Shown: positions 15,748-24,174 of the stretch, in pieces
How positions within the stretch are numbered: position 1 is the stretch's first letter
Layout: the number at the start of each line of letters is the position of its first letter
Assembly (NCBI GenBank): GCA_946548715.1
Contig: CAMNPZ010000008.1
Coordinates: forward strand, 1 to 37,355
Direction of reading: 5' to 3'
Length of the DNA stretch: 37,355 bases
Source of the DNA: an uncultured Candidatus Saccharibacteria bacterium
GTDB taxonomy: Bacteria > Patescibacteriota > Saccharimonadia > Saccharimonadales > Saccharimonadaceae
The notes under the pieces: model-generated
Seen by the model: only the letters and a program-made list of their open reading frames with translations
Databases searched by the model: none
What the model was told of the DNA's origin: nothing
Made by a program: the position numbers and the translations under genes

Positions 15748-17388
15748 TTACTTTACGTTCTTAAACAGCTTTTTCTTGAAGTATCGAATAATCGGCAGGG
15801 CTTCCTTCAAATTCAAGAAATAGCTTGCAATCAAATAGGCAACCAAGGATATAGTCGTAATCACCAAGAACTTCGGTATCGTAATCACCAGTGAATTATC
15901 TGTCGCCATTAGAGGGATAAATTTCGTCATCGAAAACGCCACGCACCCAGCCACCGCAGTCGCAATCAGCATTCGCGATAACCCTCGCCAGAATTCGAGT
16001 GTCAGTATTCCTCCATGTGAACGTTTTTGTAAAATAGTAAGCAAGATAATCACTTCAAACATCGCACCGATAGATTGCGCCATGCCGAGCCCATCCACTC
16101 CAAATCCCATCGCCGAAAATAGCACCATCATCGCAATCGTAGCACCAATCGCTACAATCGAAACCCGAAACGGCGTCTTAGTGTCTTGATAGGCGTAAAA
16201 TCCTCTCGATGCGATGTGGAACACGGATTTAGCAAAAATCGCAAGGCACAGCATACCTAGAATGGACGAGATTGTGCCATTACTATCGTTGTTACCGATA
16301 TTGGAAATAAAACTTGTCACATACCCCCTCGTAAAGAACGCTATAACCGAAATCGGTAACGCAATCCAAATAATCATACGGAGAGCCTGTCGGAAAGTTT
16401 CGTTGAATTTGCTATTATCGCCGTCACCCAGCTCTTCGGTTAGTTTCGGGAAAAACGCCGTCGATATTGCCACCCCAATCAGGCTTACCGGTACCGTGTG
16501 TAACGTCGTCGCCTGATCGTATGAACGTACCGCCCCCGCCCCCATACGTGAAGACAAATTCATGCTTACCAGTGAATTGACGTAATCAATCCCCTGATCG
16601 AGTGAGCGTGGAGGCAATAGTCGTAAAATAGTGCGAAAGCCTTGATTCCGCCAATAAATTTTGAAATTGTAATCAAATCCCAGCCCAAATAATCCAATCA
16701 AAGCCACAATCAACTGCATGATGGCGCCCAGAATCACGCCTAGTGCTACACCCATAATGCCACCTTCGAACAGCTGTATTCCAAACAGATTAATCCCCCC
16801 CGTAAACCACGTGATGCCAATAATGATACCTATATTATATACGGCAGGTGCAAAGGCATAAAACACGAAGCGTCCCACCGCTTGTTGCATTGATGTTAGT
16901 ACTGTAGCAATCGAAAATAGGAACGGATTAATTGCAATCACGCGCGTCATATTAATGGCTAGCACCATGCCGGATTCGTCTAGTCCAGGCGAAACGATGT
17001 AGCGAATCAACGGGTCAGCAAAAATCATAATCAAAATCGACGTGATAAAAGTCAAAAACGCCAAAAGGTTAATCAGACTCGAAGACATTTCCCAAGCAGA
17101 TTTTTTATTGCCTGATGCTAGCCTTTGATTAAAGACCGGTATAAAGGACACCGCTAGCGCCCCAGAAGTCAAAATAAAGAACATGAAATCTGGAATTGTG
17201 AAGGCGGCCGTATAGGCATCAATCCCGGTCGGATAAGTCCCCAAATAATATGAATTTAGCAAACGGTCGCGAAATAAACCGAGCAAAGCTGAAACTAGTG
17301 TCGAAAAAGCTAGGACCATGGCAGCAGACTTAACAGACATCTTCATGTTTGCAAGCGCAACCACCGACTTAAATCTAAACTTCCGCAT
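15748..17388 (-). CDS. murJ: Lipid II flippase MurJ
   Basis: A 546-residue MOP-superfamily membrane protein with about 14 helices that flips lipid II across the membrane. Seen near the N-terminus: ALLGLFRDRLLNSYYLG, AFTIPDFMFFILTSGALAVSFIPVFNQ; later TLHTVPVSLIGVAISTAFFPKL and ASRGFYAYQDTKTPFRVS, typical of MurJ. The reading frame is open to 17547, but I start at the ATG at 17388 (MRKFRFK). It is preceded by TATAAT with a 7-nt gap, and the extra 53 residues upstream look non-native and would overlap the divergent gene. Ends 25 nt before gatC. Works with the class A PBP and FemAB enzymes of this window in wall assembly. Confidence 0.93.
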   Translation of the reverse strand: MRKFRFKSVVALANMKMSVKSAAMVLAFSTLVSALLGLFRDRLLNSYYLGTYPTGIDAYTAAFTIPDFMFFILTSGALAVSFIPVFNQRLASGNKKSAWEMSSSLINLLAFLTFITSILIMIFADPLIRYIVSPGLDESGMVLAINMTRVIAINPFLFSIATVLTSMQQAVGRFVFYAFAPAVYNIGIIIGITWFTGGINLFGIQLFEGGIMGVALGVILGAIMQLIVALIGLFGLGFDYNFKIYWRNQGFRTILRLLPPRSLDQGIDYVNSLVSMNLSSRMGAGAVRSYDQATTLHTVPVSLIGVAISTAFFPKLTEELGDGDNSKFNETFRQALRMIIWIALPISVIAFFTRGYVTSFISNIGNNDSNGTISSILGMLCLAIFAKSVFHIASRGFYAYQDTKTPFRVSIVAIGATIAMMVLFSAMGFGVDGLGMAQSIGAMFEVIILLTILQKRSHGGILTLEFWRGLSRMLIATAVAGCVAFSMTKFIPLMATDNSLVITIPKFLVITTISLVAYLIASYFLNLKEALPIIRYFKKKLFKNVK

Positions 17389-17395
17389 ATTATCT

Positions 17396-17401
17396 ATTAT
17401 A
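17396..17401 (-). promoter_or_regulatory. -10 box of predicted leaderless promoter, murJ
   Basis: Minus strand TGTTATAAT, AGATAAT, ATG: the same TATAATAGAnAATATG block as gatC. It is back to back with the promoter of femAB-3, about 41 bp away. Confidence 0.68.
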
Positions 17402-17442
17402 ACATGGCGTCTGGATGGGTTTGAAAAAAAATTCGTGCAGTG

Positions 17443-17448
17443 TATAAT
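17443..17448 (+). promoter_or_regulatory. -10 box of predicted leaderless promoter, femAB-3
   Basis: TATAAT, TATAGAT, ATG (17456). A possible -35 TTGAAA lies 16 nt upstream (17421-17426), in the same short region that would serve the divergent murJ promoter. Confidence 0.68.
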
Positions 17449-17455
17449 TATAGAT

Positions 17456-18526
17456 ATGGATTTTAAACAGATTTCGGTTGACGATTTTAGACAATTTGCA
17501 GATAGAAGTCCATACCGTTCATTTATGCAAACGCCAGAAATTGCCACATATCGTGAGCGAAATGGCTGGACGGTATACTACTTTGCAGTTGAGCAAAACC
17601 AAACAATTATCGCCGCCTCCATGGTGCTAGCCAAACCCTTGTTTTTAGGAAAATCGCTCTTTATTGCTCCGGGTGGACCGCTAATGGATTTAGAAAATAG
17701 CAAACTAGTTCAATTTTTCTTCACTAAACTCAAAAAATATGCAAAAACCCATAACGGGTTCGCTCTCCAGATTAGTCCATACTACGAGCTAATAGAACGC
17801 GATCGTGACGGTGGAATTATCCCAGATGGTTTTAATCGCCAAAAAGCAAGAAATAATCTTGAGCGATGCGGCTTCCATCTCTCATCTCATATAAGTCAAC
17901 CACGATACCTGTTTGCGCTGGATATTGAACATCAATCTCCGGACGAATTATTTGCTAATTTTAAACGAAACACTCGGAATCATATCCGTAAAGCCGAGAA
18001 AAAAGGAGTTGTTGTTCGCGAACTCGCAAAATCCGAATTAAGTGTTTTTAAAACAATCACAGAATCCACATCGGAGCGTCGGAACTTCTCGGATCGCACA
18101 CTGGACTACTACAAGCAAATGTATGATTTATTTCATCAACGTAATGAGATAAAATACGTTATAGCTGAGGCCGAAATCGATGGGAAAACCATTCCGCTTT
18201 CGGTTGCTATGTTTATGCTTTATGGCGATGAAATTGTCTATTTGTTTTCTGGGTCAGATCAAAAATACATGCGTGATTATAATGCTCAGTATCTTATTCA
18301 ATGGTATATGATTAAATACGCATCTGAACACGATTTTGCGCGCTATAACTTCTATGGAATTCAAGGGCTGCCCAACCGTAATTCTAAAGACTATGGTATT
18401 TATGATTTCAAAAAAGGCTTCGGTGGCCGCGTAATTGAACTTATAGGCACGTACGAAATGCCACTCGGATTAGCGTACCACGTACATGCATTTCTATCTC
18501 GAATTAAACATCACAGAATACGCTAG
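17456..18526 (+). CDS. FemAB-like peptidoglycan bridge aminoacyltransferase (copy 3)
   Basis: A 356-residue third FemAB-family member, more distant from the two tandem copies. Seen: FMQTPEIATYRERNGW at the N-terminus, SLFIAPGGPLMDL, a basic FKRNTRNHIRKAEKKG helix and YNFYGIQGLPN...YGIYDFKKGFGG. The start at 17456 (MDFKQIS) is chosen because TATAAT lies 7 nt before it and the family N-terminus begins there. The longer in-frame ATG at 17318 would add 46 residues antisense to murJ. It converges on the glycosyltransferase, the two stops sharing the palindrome CTAG (18523-18526). Acts with MurJ and the PBP in bridge synthesis by family; the amino acid is unknown. Confidence 0.87.
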   Translation: MDFKQISVDDFRQFADRSPYRSFMQTPEIATYRERNGWTVYYFAVEQNQTIIAASMVLAKPLFLGKSLFIAPGGPLMDLENSKLVQFFFTKLKKYAKTHNGFALQISPYYELIERDRDGGIIPDGFNRQKARNNLERCGFHLSSHISQPRYLFALDIEHQSPDELFANFKRNTRNHIRKAEKKGVVVRELAKSELSVFKTITESTSERRNFSDRTLDYYKQMYDLFHQRNEIKYVIAEAEIDGKTIPLSVAMFMLYGDEIVYLFSGSDQKYMRDYNAQYLIQWYMIKYASEHDFARYNFYGIQGLPNRNSKDYGIYDFKKGFGGRVIELIGTYEMPLGLAYHVHAFLSRIKHHRIR

Positions 18527-19458
18527 TATTTAACAGAGTTTAGAAAAACCCGCAAACGTAGTTTTAGCGGTTTTTGTCTCAAAAAACGATTTCTTCTCCA
18601 GTGCGGAAAGTATTTTTTTAATAAACTACGGCTCTTGCGGAAACCAACTCTTCCCTCCGCAAACTTGCTAAAATCTCGGGCAGAATCAATCAACAAATTC
18701 CAAATGAAAAACCATTCTAACTCATCATGGTATTTCGATACCGCTTTTTCTTTCTCGAATTTGGAATAAAGCGATTCCAACGCCGGAAAAATATCTAAAT
18801 AATGTGAATCCCAGTTGCATTTATGTAAAACAGAACCAGTGTTCTGGTAATAATTATAAAGAGGCTCATCAACACAGGCGTAATTATTTGTATGTAGTAT
18901 TAATGATGACATCAATTCCATATCCTCGTGTATAATTCCCTCATGAAATTTAAAACCGTTTTCTGTCCACCAGGTATTCTTAATTAATAATTGCACAGGA
19001 CCCAAGCCATAACGTACAAAACGACTTTTATAGTCAGGCTGACTCGGGCAAACAGCAGAGAGATAGTCTGTGTGTTTATCAGAGTAAATCCGCCGCATTC
19101 CTAGCATGACCATGTCGGCGTTTTCTTCATTAGCGCGCGTAAATAATTTTACAATAGCGTCGCTACGAATTGTATCGTCAGCATCTATAAACCAAATGTA
19201 TTCACCTACGGCCAACTTTGCTCCATAGTTTCTAGCTGCAGCGGCCCCTTGAGTTTTACAAAGCGTTATTTTAATTATATCCGGAGATTGTTTTTGTAAA
19301 TTTTTCGCCACTTCGACTGAGCAATCGGTAGAATTGTTATCTACTAGAATAATTTCACAATTATTGTCACTCTTTTTTATGGCTTTGAGAATTGATTCGA
19401 CGCAACGTTGTAATGTTTTCGCACTATTATATACTGGCACAATAATTGATAAATCCAT
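18523..19458 (-). CDS. Family 2 glycosyltransferase
   Basis: A 311-residue GT-A fold glycosyltransferase. Seen: the N-terminal MDLSIIVPVYNSAKTLQRCVESIL, EIILVDNNSTDCS, AAARNYGAKLAVGEYIWFIDADD (metal-binding DxD in DADD), and HEGIIHEDMELMSSL, typical of GT2 enzymes that decorate surface glycans. I start at 19458 (MDLSII) because this is the exact family N-terminus and TATAAT lies 7 nt before it; the frame is open further upstream but without family sequence. Basic C-terminal tail (KKYFPHWRRNRFLRQKPLKLRLR). Donor and acceptor are unknown. Confidence 0.88.
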   Translation of the reverse strand: MDLSIIVPVYNSAKTLQRCVESILKAIKKSDNNCEIILVDNNSTDCSVEVAKNLQKQSPDIIKITLCKTQGAAAARNYGAKLAVGEYIWFIDADDTIRSDAIVKLFTRANEENADMVMLGMRRIYSDKHTDYLSAVCPSQPDYKSRFVRYGLGPVQLLIKNTWWTENGFKFHEGIIHEDMELMSSLILHTNNYACVDEPLYNYYQNTGSVLHKCNWDSHYLDIFPALESLYSKFEKEKAVSKYHDELEWFFIWNLLIDSARDFSKFAEGRVGFRKSRSLLKKYFPHWRRNRFLRQKPLKLRLRVFLNSVKY

Positions 19459-19465
19459 GCCTTTC

Positions 19466-19471
19466 ATTATA
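19466..19471 (-). promoter_or_regulatory. -10 box of predicted leaderless promoter, GT2 glycosyltransferase
   Basis: Minus strand TGGTATAAT, GAAAGGC, ATG. The GAAAGG could also act as a Shine-Dalgarno site if transcription starts further upstream. Confidence 0.55.
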
Positions 19472-19522
19472 CCATTGTCGGTAAGTAACATATTATTGTT
19501 TTTGCAAAAACTCAAAATAGTG

Positions 19523-19528
19523 TATAAT
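19523..19528 (+). promoter_or_regulatory. -10 box of predicted leaderless promoter, class A PBP
   Basis: TATAAT, AAGTAT, ATG (19535), a 6-nt gap. Weak -35 (TTTGCA, 19501-19506). Divergent from the GT2 promoter. Confidence 0.62.
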
Positions 19529-19534
19529 AAGTAT

Positions 19535-22252
19535 ATGGTAAAGAAAAAATCTGAGGTAATTTTGCCACGCAATAAAAAACGTGCCAAAAAATCTTCCTCA
19601 AAAACTGCGAAAAGTAACATGAGCTTATACTCGAGCTTATCCTACAAGCATCGAGCTAAGAAAGAGTCCAGGTCTAGGCGACATGCTGAAGAACTAGCAA
19701 AACTTCCGAAGAATCCAGTCAAGCGGTTCTTTGCGAGATTGCATCCGAAGCGAGTATTCAAGTGGTGGTTTTCATGGCGTGGCCAGAAGGCTATTCTAAA
19801 ATTCTTTGCCGCATGTATTTTGATAGGCATTATTTTCGTGGGTGGACTTTTCTTGTATTATAAGAAAGACCTAGATGAGATTCGCTTGGACGAGATGTCA
19901 ATTTCTGAGACGGTTAATACGTATCTCGACCGCAATGGCGAAGTCTTATGGAAAGACACGGGTAACGATGATTATCGTTTGGTTGTAAGTGGTGAAGACA
20001 TTTCAGAATATATGTATCAAGCTACTGTGGCAATTGAGGATAAGAACTTCTACAACCATCACGGTGTCGATTTCGTAGCGCTAGGACGTGCTATATTATA
20101 TACCGTAACTGGTCAGGATGTTCAGGGCGGTTCTACCCTCACTCAACAGCTCATTAAACAGGTCTACTTTTCTGATGAAGCCGCCAGTGCTGATCGCGGC
20201 GGTCTCCAGCGTAAGATCAAAGAGCTAATCCTTGCAATCGAGCTTGAAAAAATGTATAGCAAAGAAGAAATTCTTACTATGTATCTTAATCAGTCGCCAT
20301 ACGGAGGCCGTCGTAATGGTGTAGAATCTGCTGCACAGACGTATTTTGGTAAATCCGCCAAAGAACTTTCCTTGCCTGAGGCAGCCCTCCTGGCGGCCAT
20401 TCCGAATAACCCAGCAGTATTGAATCCATACAATATCTATGGTAATGAATTATTGATTGAACGGCAGCACAAAGTTCTAGACGACATGGTGATTAAGGAA
20501 TATATTACACCAGAAGAGGCAGCTGCTGCCAAGGAAGTCGCTATTTTGGATACTATCAAACCAGAATCTAGCCAGTATGCCGATATGCTTGCGCCGCACT
20601 TTGTCCTCGAAGTTAAAAAACAGCTAGAAGATAAATATGGTATTTCTACTATGCGTGCTGGTGGCTGGACTATCAAAACAACCTTGGACTATCGTGCCCA
20701 AAAAATTGCCGAGGATTCGATTGCAGTTGGCGCCGAACAATTATATCGCAACGGTACGGATAACTTAGCTATGGTTTCGGTCGATGTCGAGACCTCGCAG
20801 GTAATTGCTATGGTCGGCTCTGTAGATTTCTTCAATCCAACCTATGGTGAGCTTAATGTAACAACCGATTCGCTTATCGAACCAGGCTCATCCATTAAAC
20901 CTATTTTAGACTACGCTCCGTTGTTTGTACAACGAGAAGGCATCAATTATGGGCCAGGCTCAATCTTGCGCGATGAAAACATTAACCGTATCTATTGCGC
21001 TGGATACTCAGGGGCTTGTTCGCTTACGAACGCTACGAATACTTTCTATGGTAATGTCACAATTCGGTTTTCGCTTGGACACTCACTTAATATCGCAGCC
21101 GTCAAAGCATTGTATATCAATGGAATAGATAATTCTCTCGAGGTTGCACGTGCTTTGGGTGATAAGACCTACTGCGAAGGACGTGAAGGGTATGGTTTGT
21201 CTATCGCTATCGGCTCTGGTTGTGGGGTCAAAATGGTTGAACATGCTAATGCTTATGCTTCACTAGCTCGTGGTGGTGCGTACAAGGACTTGGCATACGT
21301 GCTTGAAATCAAAAACTCATCTGGTGAAGTCATAGAATCATGGACTGATTCTGAGGCAAAGCGCGTTGTTGATGATCAGGTCGCTTATATGATATCTGAC
21401 ATCCTTAGTGATCGTTCGGCAAGATGGGCTAATAGCACGATTGGTTTTAATATTCCAGACGTGTGGACTGCTACAAAGACTGGTACGACGACGACCGCGA
21501 ATTCCGCGGAAGTCAAAGATTCTCTTATAGAAAGCTATTCCACTGCATTATCTACATTTGTTTGGAATGGTAATCATGATGGTCATGGTTTTGCAATTGG
21601 CTCTGGTGATCCAGTTCGCTATGTGGTGGGCACTTTTATGGATCGTGTCCATCACGAAGTTTACGGGCCTGATGGTAAATGGCATCCAGGTGATCAGCCA
21701 GCTCGTCCTGCTGGCATCCAGACGCTAGCCGTGAATGGTAGGACAGATATTTGGCCGAGCTGGTATAATGCCTCCAAGAACTCTGGTATCGCTAGAGAGA
21801 CAATGACTTTTAACAAGTTCAATCATTTACTGGCAGCTAACTGTACGCCAGAAAACCAAAAAATTGCCGTAGAAGTTACCAAAGTTACCGATCCGATGAC
21901 TGGCCAGAACGTCTATAATGTTCCTGAGCCATACAATCGCGATGCCAGTGATCCCTGTGATTACACGGAGCCACAACTAGCGCTTTCTACTAGTGGCAAT
22001 ACTATTATCGCTAATATTCGGCGCGGCACCTATGATATTACTGGCTACACACTTTATGTTGATGGCGTCGAGAAGACTGGCATTTCCTTAGGCAGTGGTG
22101 GTAAAATCAGTGGCTATACTCTAACTGGTAAAGAAAAGAATATTAAACTTACCATCACTGATTCTGCTGGCGGTACCGCCACTAGCGAAATGACGCTTAC
22201 GCCTACTACTACAGACGACGGTAAGCCTAAAGTCGACGACAACGGCTCGTAA
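19535..22252 (+). CDS. Class A penicillin-binding protein (glycosyltransferase GT51 + transpeptidase)
   Basis: A 905-residue bifunctional wall synthase. Layout: a very basic cytoplasmic tail (1-86), one membrane helix (about 87-109), GT51 domain with EDKNFYNHHGVD, GGSTLTQQLIKQ and RKIKELILAIELE, then the transpeptidase with the active-site SxxK in EPGSSIKPILD, SLN in GHSLNIAAVKA and KTGT. A C-terminal beta-rich extension follows (about 815-905, GTYDITGYTLYVDGVEK...). It polymerises lipid II and crosslinks stem peptides outside the membrane. The start at 19535 (MVKKKSE) is chosen over the upstream open frame because TATAAT lies 6 nt before it and the extra 67 residues would overlap the divergent glycosyltransferase. 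All catalytic motifs are present. Confidence 0.94.
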   Translation: MVKKKSEVILPRNKKRAKKSSSKTAKSNMSLYSSLSYKHRAKKESRSRRHAEELAKLPKNPVKRFFARLHPKRVFKWWFSWRGQKAILKFFAACILIGIIFVGGLFLYYKKDLDEIRLDEMSISETVNTYLDRNGEVLWKDTGNDDYRLVVSGEDISEYMYQATVAIEDKNFYNHHGVDFVALGRAILYTVTGQDVQGGSTLTQQLIKQVYFSDEAASADRGGLQRKIKELILAIELEKMYSKEEILTMYLNQSPYGGRRNGVESAAQTYFGKSAKELSLPEAALLAAIPNNPAVLNPYNIYGNELLIERQHKVLDDMVIKEYITPEEAAAAKEVAILDTIKPESSQYADMLAPHFVLEVKKQLEDKYGISTMRAGGWTIKTTLDYRAQKIAEDSIAVGAEQLYRNGTDNLAMVSVDVETSQVIAMVGSVDFFNPTYGELNVTTDSLIEPGSSIKPILDYAPLFVQREGINYGPGSILRDENINRIYCAGYSGACSLTNATNTFYGNVTIRFSLGHSLNIAAVKALYINGIDNSLEVARALGDKTYCEGREGYGLSIAIGSGCGVKMVEHANAYASLARGGAYKDLAYVLEIKNSSGEVIESWTDSEAKRVVDDQVAYMISDILSDRSARWANSTIGFNIPDVWTATKTGTTTTANSAEVKDSLIESYSTALSTFVWNGNHDGHGFAIGSGDPVRYVVGTFMDRVHHEVYGPDGKWHPGDQPARPAGIQTLAVNGRTDIWPSWYNASKNSGIARETMTFNKFNHLLAANCTPENQKIAVEVTKVTDPMTGQNVYNVPEPYNRDASDPCDYTEPQLALSTSGNTIIANIRRGTYDITGYTLYVDGVEKTGISLGSGGKISGYTLTGKEKNIKLTITDSAGGTATSEMTLTPTTTDDGKPKVDDNGS

Positions 22253-22263
22253 TGTATTACCGC

Positions 22264-22300
22264 ATTCCGCTTATGCTTAAACGTCAAGCATAAGCGGAAT
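22264..22300. terminator. Large stem-loop between convergent genes
   Basis: Perfect 15-bp inverted repeat ATTCCGCTTATGCTT / AAGCATAAGCGGAAT with a 7-nt loop, between the stops of the PBP and PIN-TRAM genes. No T-run on either side, so it is either an intrinsic terminator of weak form or an mRNA 3'-end stabiliser serving both strands. Confidence 0.7.
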
Positions 22301-22305
22301 CAAGA

Positions 22306-22995
22306 CTAGTGCTTACCTCGTGCTAATCTCGCAAAGATAATTCTTCCTGCGGAGGTTTCATGTAACCGCTCAAATTCTACTAAGACTTCTTTGCCGACCT
22401 TACGCGCGGCATTCTCAACTACCACCATAGCCCCATTTTCAAGATGTCCAACCCCCTGGCCCTTTCCGGAGCCTTTTTCAGTAATCTTAACCTTGGCCCG
22501 TTCGCCTGCCTTAAAATCAGTCTTAATTGACAGAGCTAAATCATTGAGATTCAGAGTGCTGAGCTTTTCCGCTTCGGCAACTTTGATTAGGTTATAGTCT
22601 AACGTCAACACCGTGCCATTATACTCTCTGGCGTATTTCAACAGCGCATCGTCCACCTTTTTATAGTCGTCGCCATCATCCATAATCTCCGTATTAACTT
22701 CGATGACACGCTCGAGCTCCGACACATTGTCGAGCCCAGCCCGTGCACGCAATCTTTTCTCGGCGTCCTTACCGTCAGCGAGTAGCTGTAACTCTCTCAG
22801 TACACTTTTTGGAATGATCAAATCTCCGTCTATAAACCCCGTTCGTGCCACATTTACAATCCGACCATCAATTAGCACCGAAGTATCAACAAAAATCTTG
22901 CGTTTCCCCGCTCGCATCGGTGCATGTTTTTTGAATACTAAAAAAGTCGTCTCTACTAAAATAATCCCACATATTATCAAAATCAAGTAATCCAT
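22306..22995 (-). CDS. PIN-TRAM domain membrane protein (YacL-like)
   Basis: A 229-residue protein with one N-terminal membrane helix (about 3-21), a PIN nuclease domain and a C-terminal TRAM domain. The PIN acidic residues are visible: D37 in IFVDTSVLIDGR, E in VLRELQLLAD, D in KVDDALLKYA, D in VLTLDYNL. The TRAM part begins near KAGERAKVKITEKGSGKGQGVGHLENG and would bind RNA. It resembles the C-terminal two-thirds of Bacillus YacL, which has more N-terminal helices. Likely a membrane-tethered RNase; target unknown. It starts just after the phosphoketolase C gene, with no Shine-Dalgarno site and a TACAAT 8 nt before the ATG. Confidence 0.88.
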   Translation of the reverse strand: MDYLILIICGIILVETTFLVFKKHAPMRAGKRKIFVDTSVLIDGRIVNVARTGFIDGDLIIPKSVLRELQLLADGKDAEKRLRARAGLDNVSELERVIEVNTEIMDDGDDYKKVDDALLKYAREYNGTVLTLDYNLIKVAEAEKLSTLNLNDLALSIKTDFKAGERAKVKITEKGSGKGQGVGHLENGAMVVVENAARKVGKEVLVEFERLHETSAGRIIFARLARGKH

Positions 22996-23001
22996 TAAGG
23001 A

Positions 23002-24174
23002 TTATTGTATCATATCCTCGCCATGGCTTAAAGCATGAGCATGGTTTTCTTCCATGATAGCCTGGTATTTTTCGACCAAGTCCGTTCGCCTAGCCAGTCT
23101 AGCCACGTCGATTGCGACGTCGTACCGCGAAGCCGCATTGCGTCTTAGCATCTCGAACGGCGTCGTTGTCGAGCCCTCTTCATTAAAGCCATGCACTCGT
23201 AACCTACCACGTGTAGTGTAATTCTCCAGGATAGTTTCAAGCGTTTCTGGGTAGCCGTGGAAATTCGCGATAATCGGTTTATTGCTGGTGAAAATCTCGG
23301 AAAACTCCTCTTGACTTAGCTTGTGTTCGCTCGTTCCAATTCCGCGATAAGATAGAGCATTAATATACACAAACCTGATTTTAAGGTCCGGCAAATCTTC
23401 CTTCACGATTTTGATCGCCTCGAGCATTTCGCGCCCTACGATATCTCCACAACCTACAAATACAACGTCAGGCTCATTGTCGGACCAATCCTTATAGACA
23501 GTTGCGCCGTTGTTGATGAACTCCTGCTTGGCTTTTTCTGGCGTCAAGCTCCTCACCCGCTCATTCTTGTCAAATGTTGTAAGATTTACAACATTAACAG
23601 AATTCATCATGAATCTATAGGCTTCCTCCGCCGCTAAATCGTCAATCGGAAAGAGGCAGTTGGCGAGATTAGAAGGCACCGTGAGCAGAGTAGAAATCAG
23701 CGCCGGCGACTGATGGGTGAAGCCATTATGATCTTGCCGCCAGCAGGTCGACGTCGATAGCAGATTTACCGCCGGCATCGGCTCGCGCCACTCCACTGCT
23801 TTGGATTGCTTAATAAATTTCATCTGCTGCAGTAATTGCGCCGTCACGATTGGGAAAAAGGCCTCATAACTGCCCATCATGGCCTTCTCACCATTCGCCA
23901 AGTGTCCAGTCATCACCGAGAACAATACGTTTTCGGACAGCATTTCTATAATTCTTCCATTCGCCGATTCCGGTAAATCCCAGTCTGCCTGCTTCAAAAG
24001 TCCCCAGGCACGTTTTTCGACTTCAAAGACCTGGTCAAACTTATTTGACGTAGTCTCATCTGGTGAGAAGAAATAAAAATGCGGGTCATTTTTCAATTCA
24101 TTAGTCAATAATTCGCCAATTTTTTTTGCTGTCGAATACTTTCTGATGTTTTGTTGAATAGTACCGTTATTCAT
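23002..24174 (-). CDS. Phosphoketolase C-terminal subunit (split Xfp)
   Basis: A 390-residue protein equivalent to the C-terminal half of xylulose-5-P/fructose-6-P phosphoketolase (Pyr and C-terminal domains). Seen: FFSPDETTSNK near residue 35 (GPDETASNR in full-length enzymes), VNLLSTSTCWRQDHNGFTHQSP, and EEGSTTTPFEMLRRN. The start at 24174 has its own GGAGG 5 nt upstream, and ATGAATAA overlaps the stop of the N-terminal gene by 8 nt. This shows designed re-initiation rather than a read error. An upstream in-frame ATG (24231) exists but lacks this site. The two chains together would cleave xylulose-5-P to glyceraldehyde-3-P and acetyl-P with ThDP. The total of 718 residues is shorter than the usual 790-825; much of the shortfall lies in the linker and ends. 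Confidence 0.9.
   Translation of the reverse strand: MNNGTIQQNIRKYSTAKKIGELLTNELKNDPHFYFFSPDETTSNKFDQVFEVEKRAWGLLKQADWDLPESANGRIIEMLSENVLFSVMTGHLANGEKAMMGSYEAFFPIVTAQLLQQMKFIKQSKAVEWREPMPAVNLLSTSTCWRQDHNGFTHQSPALISTLLTVPSNLANCLFPIDDLAAEEAYRFMMNSVNVVNLTTFDKNERVRSLTPEKAKQEFINNGATVYKDWSDNEPDVVFVGCGDIVGREMLEAIKIVKEDLPDLKIRFVYINALSYRGIGTSEHKLSQEEFSEIFTSNKPIIANFHGYPETLETILENYTTRGRLRVHGFNEEGSTTTPFEMLRRNAASRYDVAIDVARLARRTDLVEKYQAIMEENHAHALSHGEDMIQ

Noticed and set aside
17389-17547. N-terminal extension of MurJ
   Set aside because: The family N-terminus begins at 17388, TATAAT sits just before it, and the extension would overlap the divergent femAB-3 gene.
19334-19534. N-terminal extension of the class A PBP
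   Set aside because: It overlaps the divergent glycosyltransferase antisense and precedes the promoter at 19523-19528.
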